Assembly (NCBI RefSeq): GCF_021228125.1
Contig: NZ_JAJQQS010000006.1
Span: 248,001 to 312,000 of the forward strand
Direction of reading: 5' to 3'
DNA from: Streptomyces albireticuli
Lineage (GTDB): Bacteria; Actinomycetota; Actinomycetes; Streptomycetales; Streptomycetaceae
Length of the DNA: 64,000 nt
A model generated the notes under the pieces. That model searched no databases, was not told the origin of the DNA, and saw only the letters and a list, made by a program, of their open reading frames with translations. A program made the position numbers and the translations under genes. Numbering within the stretch: position 1 is the first letter of the stretch; every line of letters starts with the position of its first letter. Positions 57,018-64,000 of this stretch are shown in pieces.

Positions 57018-59513
57018 ATGAGCAGCCTCTTTGACGACAGCTTCCTGGCGGACCTCGGCCCTGCGGACGAGGAGCACCCGCCTCCCCCGGAGGACGCGGC
57101 CCCCGAGCGGGTGCCGGACGACCTCTTCGGCGGCGCCTTCGACGCCCCCGTGCCCCGGGAGGCGTATTACCGCGACGGCGCGGCCCGCCCCGTCGTGGAC
57201 CCCGCCGCCCTGCTGGAGGGGATGAACGACCAGCAGCGCGCCGCCGTCGTGCACACGGGCTCCCCGCTGCTGATCGTCGCCGGCGCCGGCTCCGGCAAGA
57301 CCCGGGTGCTCACCCACCGCATCGCCCACCTGCTCGGCGCGCGCCACGTCCACCCCGGCCAGATCCTCGCGATCACGTTCACCAACAAGGCCGCGGGCGA
57401 GATGAAGGAGCGCGTCGAGGAGCTCGTCGGCCCGCGCGCCAACGCCATGTGGGTGATGACGTTCCACAGCGCGTGCGTACGGATCCTGCGCCGCGAGAGC
57501 AAGAAGCTGGGCTTCACCTCCTCCTTCTCGATCTACGACGCCGCCGACTCCAAGCGCCTCATGGCGCTCGTCTGCCGCGACCTGGACCTCGACCCCAAGA
57601 AGTTCCCGCCGAAGTCCTTCAGCGCCAAGATCTCCAACCTGAAGAACGAGCTGATCGACGAGGAGGACTTCTCGGCACGGGCGGCCGACGGTTTCGAGAA
57701 GACGCTCGCCCAGGCGTATGTGATGTACCAGTCGAGGCTCCGCGAGGCCAACGCCCTCGACTTCGACGACATCATCATGACCACGGTCCACCTCCTCCAG
57801 GCCTTCCCGGAGGTGGCCGAGCACTACCGCCGTCGCTTCCGCCACGTCCTGGTCGACGAGTACCAGGACACCAACCACGCGCAGTACACCCTGGTCCGCG
57901 AGCTGGTCGGCACGGCGGGCAGCGTCCCGGACCTCGACCCGGCCGAGCTGTGCGTCGTGGGCGACGCCGACCAGTCGATCTACGCCTTCCGCGGCGCCAC
58001 CATCCGGAACATCCTCCAGTTCGAGGAGGACTATCCGGACGCCACCACCATCCTGCTGGAGCAGAACTACCGCTCCACGCAGACGATCCTCAGCGCCGCC
58101 AACGCCGTGATCGAGCGGAACCAGAACCGCCGCCCGAAGAACCTGTGGACCGAGGCCGGCGAGGGCGCGGGCATCACCGGCTACGTCGCGGACACCGAGC
58201 ACGACGAAGCCCAGTTCGTCGCCGACGAGATCGACCGCCTCACGGACGCGGGCGACGCCAAGGCGGGCGACGTCGCCGTCTTCTACCGGACCAACGCCCA
58301 GTCGCGTGTCTTCGAAGAGATCTTCATCCGCGTCGGCCTGCCCTACAAGGTCGTCGGCGGCGTGCGCTTCTACGAGCGCAAGGAGGTCCGCGACGTCCTG
58401 GCCTATCTGCGCGTCCTCGCCAACCCCGAGGACACCGTGCCCCTGCGGCGCATCCTCAACGTCCCCAAGCGCGGCATCGGCGAGCGCGCCGAGGCCATGA
58501 TCGACGCCCTGTCGCAGCGGGAGCGGATCAGCTTCCCGCAGGCGCTGCGCCGCGTCGACGAGGCGTACGGCATGGCGGCCCGCTCGACCAACGCCGTCAA
58601 GCGCTTCAACGTCCTCATGGAGGAGCTGCGCACGGTCGTGGAGTCGGGCGCCGGCCCGGCCACGGTCCTGGAGGCCGTCCTGGAACGCACGGGCTATCTC
58701 GCCGAGCTCCAGGCCTCCACCGACCCGCAGGACGAGACCCGCATCGAGAACCTCCAGGAGCTCGCCGCGGTGGCCCTGGAGTTCGAGCAGGAGCGCGAGG
58801 AGGAGAACCCCGGCACGCTCGCGGAATTCCTGGAGAAGGTCGCGCTGGTCGCCGACTCCGACCAGATCCCGGACGAGGACACCGAGGGCACCGGCGTCAT
58901 CACGCTGATGACCCTGCACACCGCGAAGGGCCTGGAGTTCCCGGTCGTCTTCCTCACCGGCATGGAGGACGGCGTCTTCCCGCACATGCGCGCCCTCGGC
59001 CAGACCAAGGAGCTGGAGGAGGAGCGGCGGCTCGCCTACGTGGGCATCACCCGCGCCCGCGAGCGGCTCTATCTGACCCGGGCGAGCATGCGCAGCGCCT
59101 GGGGCCAGCCCTCGTACAACCCTCCGTCGCGGTTCCTGGAGGAGATCCCCGAGAAGTATGTGCAGTGGCGGCGCACCGGGCCCGCCACGCCCTCCGCGAC
59201 CATGGGCACCGTCTCCTCGTCGTTCTCCTCCTCCCGCTCGGGCGGCGGCACCTCCACGGGCTTCGGCGGCGGCAAGGCGGGCCCTGGGGGCACCTCCCGG
59301 ACGGAGTTCGGGGGAGGATTTGCCACGCGGCGCACGAAGGACCGCCCGGTGGTGGCGCTGGCCGTCGGCGACCGCGTCACGCACGACTCGTTCGGCCTGG
59401 GCACGGTCGTCGGGGTCAAGGGCAGCGGTGACAACGCCGAGGCGACGGTCGACTTCGGCGAGGAGAAGCCGAAGCGGCTGCTGCTGCGGTACGCCCCGGT
59501 GGAGAAGCTCTGA
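57018..59513 (+). CDS. pcrA: ATP-dependent DNA helicase PcrA/UvrD
   Basis: An 831-residue superfamily 1A 3'-5' helicase that acts in nucleotide-excision repair and in clearing stalled complexes. Motif Q/I is MNDQQRAAVVHTGSPLLIVA with P-loop AGAGSGKTRVLTHR. Motif Ia is AITFTNKAAGEM, motif II VLVDEYQDTN, motif III VVGDADQSIYAFRGA, motif IV LEQNYRSTQTIL, motif V VITLMTLHTAKGLEFPVVFL and motif VI EERRLAYVGITRARERLYL. The C-terminal region (Ser/Gly linker, then VGDRVTHDSFGLGTVVGVKG) is the RNA-polymerase-interacting Tudor-like domain known in PcrA. The ATG follows GGGAGG. Confidence 0.97.
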   Translation: MSSLFDDSFLADLGPADEEHPPPPEDAAPERVPDDLFGGAFDAPVPREAYYRDGAARPVVDPAALLEGMNDQQRAAVVHTGSPLLIVAGAGSGKTRVLTHRIAHLLGARHVHPGQILAITFTNKAAGEMKERVEELVGPRANAMWVMTFHSACVRILRRESKKLGFTSSFSIYDAADSKRLMALVCRDLDLDPKKFPPKSFSAKISNLKNELIDEEDFSARAADGFEKTLAQAYVMYQSRLREANALDFDDIIMTTVHLLQAFPEVAEHYRRRFRHVLVDEYQDTNHAQYTLVRELVGTAGSVPDLDPAELCVVGDADQSIYAFRGATIRNILQFEEDYPDATTILLEQNYRSTQTILSAANAVIERNQNRRPKNLWTEAGEGAGITGYVADTEHDEAQFVADEIDRLTDAGDAKAGDVAVFYRTNAQSRVFEEIFIRVGLPYKVVGGVRFYERKEVRDVLAYLRVLANPEDTVPLRRILNVPKRGIGERAEAMIDALSQRERISFPQALRRVDEAYGMAARSTNAVKRFNVLMEELRTVVESGAGPATVLEAVLERTGYLAELQASTDPQDETRIENLQELAAVALEFEQEREEENPGTLAEFLEKVALVADSDQIPDEDTEGTGVITLMTLHTAKGLEFPVVFLTGMEDGVFPHMRALGQTKELEEERRLAYVGITRARERLYLTRASMRSAWGQPSYNPPSRFLEEIPEKYVQWRRTGPATPSATMGTVSSSFSSSRSGGGTSTGFGGGKAGPGGTSRTEFGGGFATRRTKDRPVVALAVGDRVTHDSFGLGTVVGVKGSGDNAEATVDFGEEKPKRLLLRYAPVEKL

Positions 59514-59627
59514 CGGGCGGGCGGCGGGGCGGGCCCCGACCGTAAGGCCGGGGCTCGTGTCGGCCGGGACCCCGTTCGGGACCGTTGCCGTTCGGCGCCC
59601 GGTCCGTTCTTGCCGCCGGTTCCGGTT

Positions 59628-61169
59628 CTATACGGGGTCGAAGCCCTTGCCGCGCAGCCAGGGCAGCGGGTCGACGGCCGAGCCGCCGGGCCGGACCTCG
59701 AAGTGCAGGTGCGGGCCGGTGGAGTTGCCGGAGTTGCCCGAATAGGCGATGACGTCCCCGGCCTTGACCTGGCCGGAGCGGAGCTTGGTGCTGCTCAGGT
59801 GGCAGTACCAGGTCTCGACGCCCTCGGGCGACGTCACTATCGCCATGTTGCCGTAGGCGACGTTGTACTGCGTACGGACCGTGCCGTCGGTGGCCGCCAT
59901 GACGGGCGTGCCGTAGCCGACGGGGAAGTCGATGCCGGTGTGCACCGACATCCAGTTGACGCCCGCCTGCCCGTAGTAGGCGCTCAGCCCGTGCTGGGCG
60001 ACCGGCAGGGAGAACTTGGGGCGCTCGGCCTCCTTGCGGGCGGCCTCCTCGGCCTTCCGCTTCTTCTCCGCCTCCTGGCGCGCCTTGAGGTCGATGCGCT
60101 CCTGGGTGCGGTTGGCGCGGCTGGCGAAGTCGTCGGCGCCGTGGCTGAGGCCGGCGAGCTGGGTGTCCAGCTTGCTGTTGGCGAGCTTCGGGACGCCCGA
60201 GGTGTCCGGGGCGGCCGCCGCCTGCGGCTTCTTCGCGTCGTCACCGCCACCGGAGACGGACGCGGCGGCGATCCCGGCGACACCCATCACGGCGACCGAG
60301 GGCACGGCCACGGTGAGCAACGCCTTACGGCGCGGCCGGTAGCCGGTGCGGGCGGGCGCGCCCTTGCGGCGGCTGCGGGCCGGGCCCGGGACGTCCGCGC
60401 CGGGCGGGCAGGAACCGCCGGTGGCCGTCCCGTCCTCCGGAGCGCTCTGCTCCAGGAGGTCCATGGGCTCGATCACCGACATCGTGCGGGTCTCGGCGTC
60501 GGCGACGGACCGGGCGCCGGGCGGGGCCGGGGCCGCCCGGTCCAGGTCGACGCCGGAGAGGTCGACCATCAGGGTCGGGGTGTGCTGCGCCTCGGGCCGC
60601 TGCTCTTCCATGGCGTCCATGGCGGCGTAGGCGCTGGTGTCCCAGGTCTGGGTCTGCTGGGTGCTGACGTCGCCCCAGCCCGTGCCCGTGCCCTGGTCCC
60701 AGGCGGGGTACTGCCCGCCGGTGTCCCAGCTCTGGGCGTGGACGGCACCGGTGTCCCACTGCCCCGAGGTGTCGTACGCGCCGGTGGAACCGGAGGTGTC
60801 CCAGGAACCGGAGTCCCAGGAGCCGCTCTGCCACTGGCCCTGGTTCTGGCCGCCCTGGTTCTGGCCCGGGATCGCGGAGGTGCCCGGGTGGCCGGCCGAG
60901 GTGTCCCACTGGCCGGTGTGCTGCCCGGTGTGCTGGCCCGTGTCGTAGCCGCTGAAGTCCCAGATCTGGGTCTGGCCGGTGGCGGCGCCCCACTGGCCGG
61001 TGGTGTCCCATTGGCCCGACGCCCACTGGCCGGTGTCGTAGCCGTCGTACCCGGCATAGCCGGGCGGTGCGCTCTGCTGCTCGTACGACGCGTAGTGCCC
61101 GTAGGAAACATCCTGAGCGGGACCGGTCGGGCTGGAGCCCGCCGACGGGTGACGGTCGTTCACCACCAC
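59628..61169 (-). CDS. Membrane-anchored M23 peptidase with QWDT-repeat tail
   Basis: A 513-residue protein. Residues 1-180 are a low-complexity Gly/Gln/Tyr/Trp/Asp/Thr region with many (T/S)GQWDT-like units (YDTGQWASGQWDTTGQWG, SGSWDSGSWDTSGSTGAYDT). A basic stretch and a transmembrane helix follow at about 287-308 (KALLTVAVPSVAVMGVAGIA), then a coiled coil (RTQERIDLKARQEAEKKRK), then a C-terminal LytM/M23 domain with HTGIDFPVGYGTPV and HLHFEVRPGG zinc motifs. With this topology the repeat tail is cytosolic and the peptidase external. Start is GTG 61169 or one of the next two GTGs; AAAGAGAAG precedes them. Confidence 0.92.
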   Translation of the reverse strand: MVVNDRHPSAGSSPTGPAQDVSYGHYASYEQQSAPPGYAGYDGYDTGQWASGQWDTTGQWGAATGQTQIWDFSGYDTGQHTGQHTGQWDTSAGHPGTSAIPGQNQGGQNQGQWQSGSWDSGSWDTSGSTGAYDTSGQWDTGAVHAQSWDTGGQYPAWDQGTGTGWGDVSTQQTQTWDTSAYAAMDAMEEQRPEAQHTPTLMVDLSGVDLDRAAPAPPGARSVADAETRTMSVIEPMDLLEQSAPEDGTATGGSCPPGADVPGPARSRRKGAPARTGYRPRRKALLTVAVPSVAVMGVAGIAAASVSGGGDDAKKPQAAAAPDTSGVPKLANSKLDTQLAGLSHGADDFASRANRTQERIDLKARQEAEKKRKAEEAARKEAERPKFSLPVAQHGLSAYYGQAGVNWMSVHTGIDFPVGYGTPVMAATDGTVRTQYNVAYGNMAIVTSPEGVETWYCHLSSTKLRSGQVKAGDVIAYSGNSGNSTGPHLHFEVRPGGSAVDPLPWLRGKGFDPV

Positions 61170-61205
61170 TTCTCTTTCGCCTCGGGAGCCGGAGAATTAG
61201 CGGCG

Positions 61206-61235
61206 ACTGTACCCGGCGGTATGGGATGGCGACAA
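61206..61235 (-). promoter_or_regulatory. Promoter of the M23 peptidase gene
   Basis: -35-like TTGTCG (61235-61230), 18-bp spacer, -10-like TACAGT (61211-61206), predicting a leader of about 30 nt. There is therefore no room for the ydaO (c-di-AMP) riboswitch that precedes some Streptomyces wall hydrolase genes. Confidence 0.5.
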
Positions 61236-61420
61236 TCTTCGTCACGTTTCGGGCGGGCGCGGCACGGGCATTTGGCCGCCTTTCGGTGGACTGAACCCCG
61301 AGAAACCGATTTGACGTTCGAAGCTTGTTCGGTTTTCGGCCGGTCGAAAGTCGAACGGCGTCCTGGGTAACCGACCGGCCGGTTCGCCGTACGGGGTTCC
61401 GGCCATGGTCCGGGTCGTAC

Positions 61421-61459
61421 TTCGGGTCGGGGTTCGGTCGGGGTTCGGTCGGGGTTCGC
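61421..61459. repeat. TTCGGTCGGGG tandem repeat
   Basis: Three 11-bp units of TTCGG(G)TCGGGG lie just after the lipase stop, in the 296-bp gap before the divergent M23 gene. The rest of the gap holds an AT-richer section at 61290-61350 and no gene. Confidence 0.65.
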
Positions 61460-61465
61460 CGCAGG

Positions 61466-62335
61466 TCAGGCGACGGAAGCGGCGCCCGAGGCGTCGGCGG
61501 CCGGTTCCTCCGCGGTCAGGGCCTGCCGGATTCCGGCCGCCACCGCCCAGTGGACGGGCAGGGCGAGATGACCTACGCCCGTCACCCGCACATTGCGCGC
61601 GAGGAGATCGGGATGGTCGATCCGGGCCGTCTCGACGGGCACCATCAATTGGTCCAAGTCGCTCCAGAAACTGATGAAACGGGTGGCGCAATCCGGGGCG
61701 GGACCGGCCAGTTCCCTGATCACGTCGGAGCCCGGCCGCATCTGGCGCACCAGCGGATGGACGGACATCGGCGGCGCCACCCGGGTGCCCCCGTGCGGGG
61801 TGCCCAGCGTGACCAATGTGCGCACCCGGGCGTCGCCGCCGAGCCGCTGGATGTAATAGCGCGCGATCAGGCCACCGAGGCTGTGCCCGACCACGTCGAC
61901 GCCGGAACTCCCGGCGCGCGCGCAGAGATCCTCCACATGGCGGCCGAGCAACTGGGCCGCCGTCCTGACGTCGCAGGTCAGAGGTGAGTAGTTGAGGGAT
62001 TCGACGTGCCGCCAGCCGTTCCGGCGCAGCGATCGGCGCAGCAGGACGAAAACCGAACGGTTGTCGATGAAGCCGTGAAGGAGGAGAACGGGCGTGTGAC
62101 CGAGGTCTTTTGTCGGTTCCTCTGCGAGCTCGGGCGTGTCGGTTGGGCCGGACGGGGGAGCCGGGGTGGCGGGAAGCGCATGGGGCGGGCGTGCGCGGCG
62201 CTCCTGAGTGAGGCCCGTGGGGTAGAGCAGCACGTGGCCGGTGAGGATCACCAGCTCCAGCACGGTGGACCGGGCGCGCGCCGCCGAAGGGCGCAGCAGT
62301 GCGGAGAGGAGAGTGAGAAAGCGCAGTGCCCCCAT
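61466..62335 (-). CDS. Esterase/lipase-family alpha/beta hydrolase
   Basis: A 289-residue protein. The N-terminus has a hydrophobic segment (LELVILTGHVLLYPTGL) that may anchor it in the membrane. The alpha/beta hydrolase core has TPVLLLHGFIDNRSVF, nucleophile elbow VDVVGHSLGGLIARYYIQRL (Ser152), TLGTPHGGTRVAPP and catalytic His in VTGVGHLALP. The pattern fits triacylglycerol lipase-like esterases of actinomycetes. ATG 62335 follows GGGAGG; the frame upstream is not conserved-looking. Confidence 0.9.
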   Translation of the reverse strand: MGALRFLTLLSALLRPSAARARSTVLELVILTGHVLLYPTGLTQERRARPPHALPATPAPPSGPTDTPELAEEPTKDLGHTPVLLLHGFIDNRSVFVLLRRSLRRNGWRHVESLNYSPLTCDVRTAAQLLGRHVEDLCARAGSSGVDVVGHSLGGLIARYYIQRLGGDARVRTLVTLGTPHGGTRVAPPMSVHPLVRQMRPGSDVIRELAGPAPDCATRFISFWSDLDQLMVPVETARIDHPDLLARNVRVTGVGHLALPVHWAVAAGIRQALTAEEPAADASGAASVA

Positions 62336-62723
62336 GGCCGACCGACCTCCCGAACGGCACACAGAAGGCGGCTCCGTCCCCCCGCGCGCATTCATGGGAA
62401 GTCGCGGCGGTGCCTGCCGCACCCGCCGCCCCGTGCGGCTGCCGGCACGGCGTTGCGGCGACCTCGCCGCGGCTCCCTCGCGACCGCCTCCGGCCCGCCG
62501 CCCCGGTGACACGGGGGCCTCACGGCCCGTGACACGGCCCGTGGGACGCGGCAGTACGAGGACGGCGCGTAGCGAAAGTGTTGTCCCACGTGTGATTTCC
62601 CCCTCGCTCTCCTCCGCGAAACGGCGGGTTGCGGGATGCTGGAGATAACGTTCGTTCACGTCTCCGGCCCCTGGGCCGGGGAACCTCGCGGCCGGTTGCC
62701 GGCAGTCGTACATGGAGGCAGTG
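62336..62723. other. Divergent spacer without gene
   Basis: 388 bp between the lipase and cobalamin-protein genes. A plausible plus-strand -10 is TAACGT (62646-62651). No coding frame with a ribosome-binding site, and no strong hairpin, is visible. Confidence 0.4.
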
Positions 62724-63137
62724 ATGGGAGTGACCGGTCCGATCCGCGTGGTGGTGGCCAAGCCGGGGCTCGACGGCCATGACCGCGGCGCCAAGGTGAT
62801 CGCCCGCGCGCTGCGCGACGCCGGCATGGAGGTCATCTACACCGGCCTGCACCAGACCCCGGAGCAGATCGTGGACACCGCGATCCAGGAGGACGCCGAC
62901 GCGATCGGCCTGTCCATCCTCTCCGGGGCGCACAACACCCTCTTCGCCAAGGTCCTCGAACTGCTGCGGGAGCGGGACGCGGAGGACATCAAGGTCTTCG
63001 GCGGCGGGATCATCCCGGAGGCGGACATCGCCCCGCTCAAGGAGCAGGGCGTCGCGGCGATCTTCACCCCCGGCGCGACGACGGCGTCCATCGTGGAGTG
63101 GGTCAACGCGAACGTCCGCCAGCCCACGGACGCGTAG
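62724..63137 (+). CDS. icmB: Cobalamin-binding small subunit of isobutyryl-CoA mutase
   Basis: A 137-residue B12-binding protein: [20 protein letters not shown] (DxHxxG, His ligands cobalt), [74 protein letters not shown]. Size and sequence match IcmB, which pairs with IcmA to interconvert isobutyryl-CoA and n-butyryl-CoA, linking valine breakdown to polyketide starter units. The large subunit is not in this window. ATG 62724 follows GGAGG. Confidence 0.88.
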   Translation: MGVTGPIRVVVAKPGLDGHDRGAKVIARALRDAGMEVIYTGLHQTPEQIVDTAIQEDADAIGLSILSGAHNTLFAKVLELLRERDAEDIKVFGGGIIPEADIAPLKEQGVAAIFTPGATTASIVEWVNANVRQPTDA

Positions 63138-63153
63138 CGGCCGTTCCGGCTGG

Positions 63154-63366
63154 TCTTCCCCACCCTGCCCCTTCCCGCCGCATCCGATGTGCGGCTCCGC
63201 CGCGTGCGGGACTCCGCCCCGGGCCCCGGTCCTCAATCGTCGGGCGGGCCGGATTTCCAGCCTGTCCGGCGATTGAGGACACCGCGCCCCTTCCCGTAAC
63301 CGGGGGCCCGGGGGCTCGCCCCCGGTCACGGGAAGGGGCGGGCAGGGGAAAGCTCCGCCGCGGCAC
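63154..63366. repeat. Composite long palindrome, copy 6
   Basis: The core TCCTCAATCGTCGGGCGGGCCGG (63230-63252) pairs imperfectly with CCAGCCTGTCCGGCGATTGAGGA (63257-63279). Flanks are CTGCCCCTTCCCG and ACGGGAAGGGGCGGGCAGGGG. Its right end codes the C-terminus of the minus-strand gene. Confidence 0.8.
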
Positions 63367-64000
63367 CCTCCCCCGCGAGCTCCGCCCGCATCGTGGCGCG
63401 CAACCGCAACGTCCCCACCAGCCGCTGAAACGCCTCCGACCAGTACGCCGCCGCCCCAGGCGCCCCCGCCGGCTCCGGGGAGTTCTCCGGAAGCGCCGTG
63501 AGCACCTCCAGGCGGTCGGCCTGCGCCGGGTCCAGGCAGCGCTCGGCGAGGCCCATCACCCCGCTGAAGCTCCAGGGGTAGCTGCCCGCGTCCCGGGCGA
63601 TGTCGAGGGCGTCGACGACCGCGGTGCCCAGCGGCTCCGCCCAGGGCACCGCGCACACGGCCAGCAGCCGGAAGGCGTCCGAGAGGCCCTGCGCGGAGAC
63701 GAACTCCGCCACCCACTCCGCCCGCTCCCGGGGCTCCAGCGCGGAGAGCAGCTTCGCCGGATCCCGTCCCCAGCTCCCGGTGGGGGCATCCCCACCGGAA
63801 GCCGGGGGCGGCGCCGTGGCGGGCCCGAGCAGGGCCCGGGACCAGGCCGCGTCCCGCTGCCGGACGGCGGCCCGGCACCAGGCCGCGTGCAGATCCGGCC
63901 GCCAGCCGTCCGCGACGGGCAGCGCCACGATCTCCGCCGGGCTCAGACCGCCGAACCGCTCGCCCCACACGGCCGTCGGGGTCGCCCCCACGACCTGGGT
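63326..64000 (-). CDS. DUF5691-like protein, C-terminal fragment
   Basis: About 224 residues of the C-terminus of a gene that continues past the right edge; codons upstream of the GTG at 63991 stay open. It is helical and Trp/Ala/Leu-rich (LLSALEPRERAEWVAEFVSA, WSFSGVMGLAERCLDPAQAD, YWSEAFQRLVGTLRLRATMR), resembling DUF5691 proteins found in SWIM-zinc-finger/AAA clusters. The last residues (AELSPARPFP) are encoded by the composite palindrome. The family call is moderate only. Confidence 0.6.
   Translation of the reverse strand, partial: TQVVGATPTAVWGERFGGLSPAEIVALPVADGWRPDLHAAWCRAAVRQRDAAWSRALLGPATAPPPASGGDAPTGSWGRDPAKLLSALEPRERAEWVAEFVSAQGLSDAFRLLAVCAVPWAEPLGTAVVDALDIARDAGSYPWSFSGVMGLAERCLDPAQADRLEVLTALPENSPEPAGAPGAAAYWSEAFQRLVGTLRLRATMRAELAGEGAAAELSPARPFP

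Noticed and set aside
56853..59384. An 843-codon open frame antisense to pcrA
   Set aside because: All helicase motifs are on the plus strand; the minus frame shows no domain.
61170..61330. ydaO (c-di-AMP) riboswitch upstream of the M23 peptidase
   Set aside because: The predicted leader is only about 30 nt and the conserved ydaO blocks are not found.

Overview
The window is about 72% GC with dense, short-spaced genes, GTG starts, mycothiol-type DinB folds, PspC/Ser-Thr-kinase signalling, an LAxTG (class E sortase type) surface protein and XRE/DUF397 regulators. All of this points to a Streptomyces chromosome, core-region in character. No insertion sequence, prophage, plasmid origin or CRISPR array is visible.

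Layout. 1-5.3 kb: end of a proline-rich membrane-anchored protein, a conserved actinobacterial protein, purU, and an ECF-type sigma factor translationally coupled to a zinc-finger (ZAS-like) anti-sigma/MDMPI fusion, with a divergent STAS antagonist. 5.3-12.8 kb: NarL-type two-component pair, DUF4344 lipoprotein protease, TPR protein, S33 aminopeptidase and M64 peptidase. 13-18.3 kb: TetR/MFS/VOC cluster with a clear operator, an AlkZ-like protein, a GNAT protein and tRNA-Arg(ACG). 18.4-28 kb: an accessory-looking stretch of orphan small proteins, a UTRA-only protein, a compact editing-less threonyl-tRNA synthetase preceded by a threonine-rich leader peptide, and an XRE regulator coupled to a DUF397-GntR-UTRA fusion. 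28-32.5 kb: DUF4097 protein with a divergent IS30-HTH/MarR regulator, cupin, GlxA-like AraC regulator, DinB and VOC proteins. 32.7-41 kb: two membrane Ser/Thr kinases, succinic semialdehyde dehydrogenase, ChoD-like GMC oxidoreductase and the LAxTG protein. 41.9-47.6 kb: chorismate mutase with its own leader peptide and terminator, guaA, alpha/beta hydrolase, class II aldolase and L,D-transpeptidase. 47.6-54.8 kb: envelope-stress-like set (PspC protein, Ser/Thr kinase, PspC-histidine kinase plus LuxR regulator, membrane esterase). 55-64 kb: NlpC/P60 hydrolase, small membrane protein, pcrA, M23 peptidase with QWDT repeats, lipase, icmB and a DUF5691-like fragment.

The best candidates for something undescribed are two ribosome-mediated attenuators: a 17-residue Thr leader before the compact thrS, and a 26-residue Tyr/Phe/Trp leader before chorismate mutase. 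Both seem to be transcribed without a 5' leader and both are followed by strong hairpins that fit classical attenuation. A composite long palindrome occurs six times downstream of plus-strand genes and supplies the C-terminal codons of two flanking genes.

All calls come from reading translations and motifs; no database search was run. Start codons were chosen from ribosome-binding sites, family start positions or leaderless -10 spacing and are flagged where doubtful.
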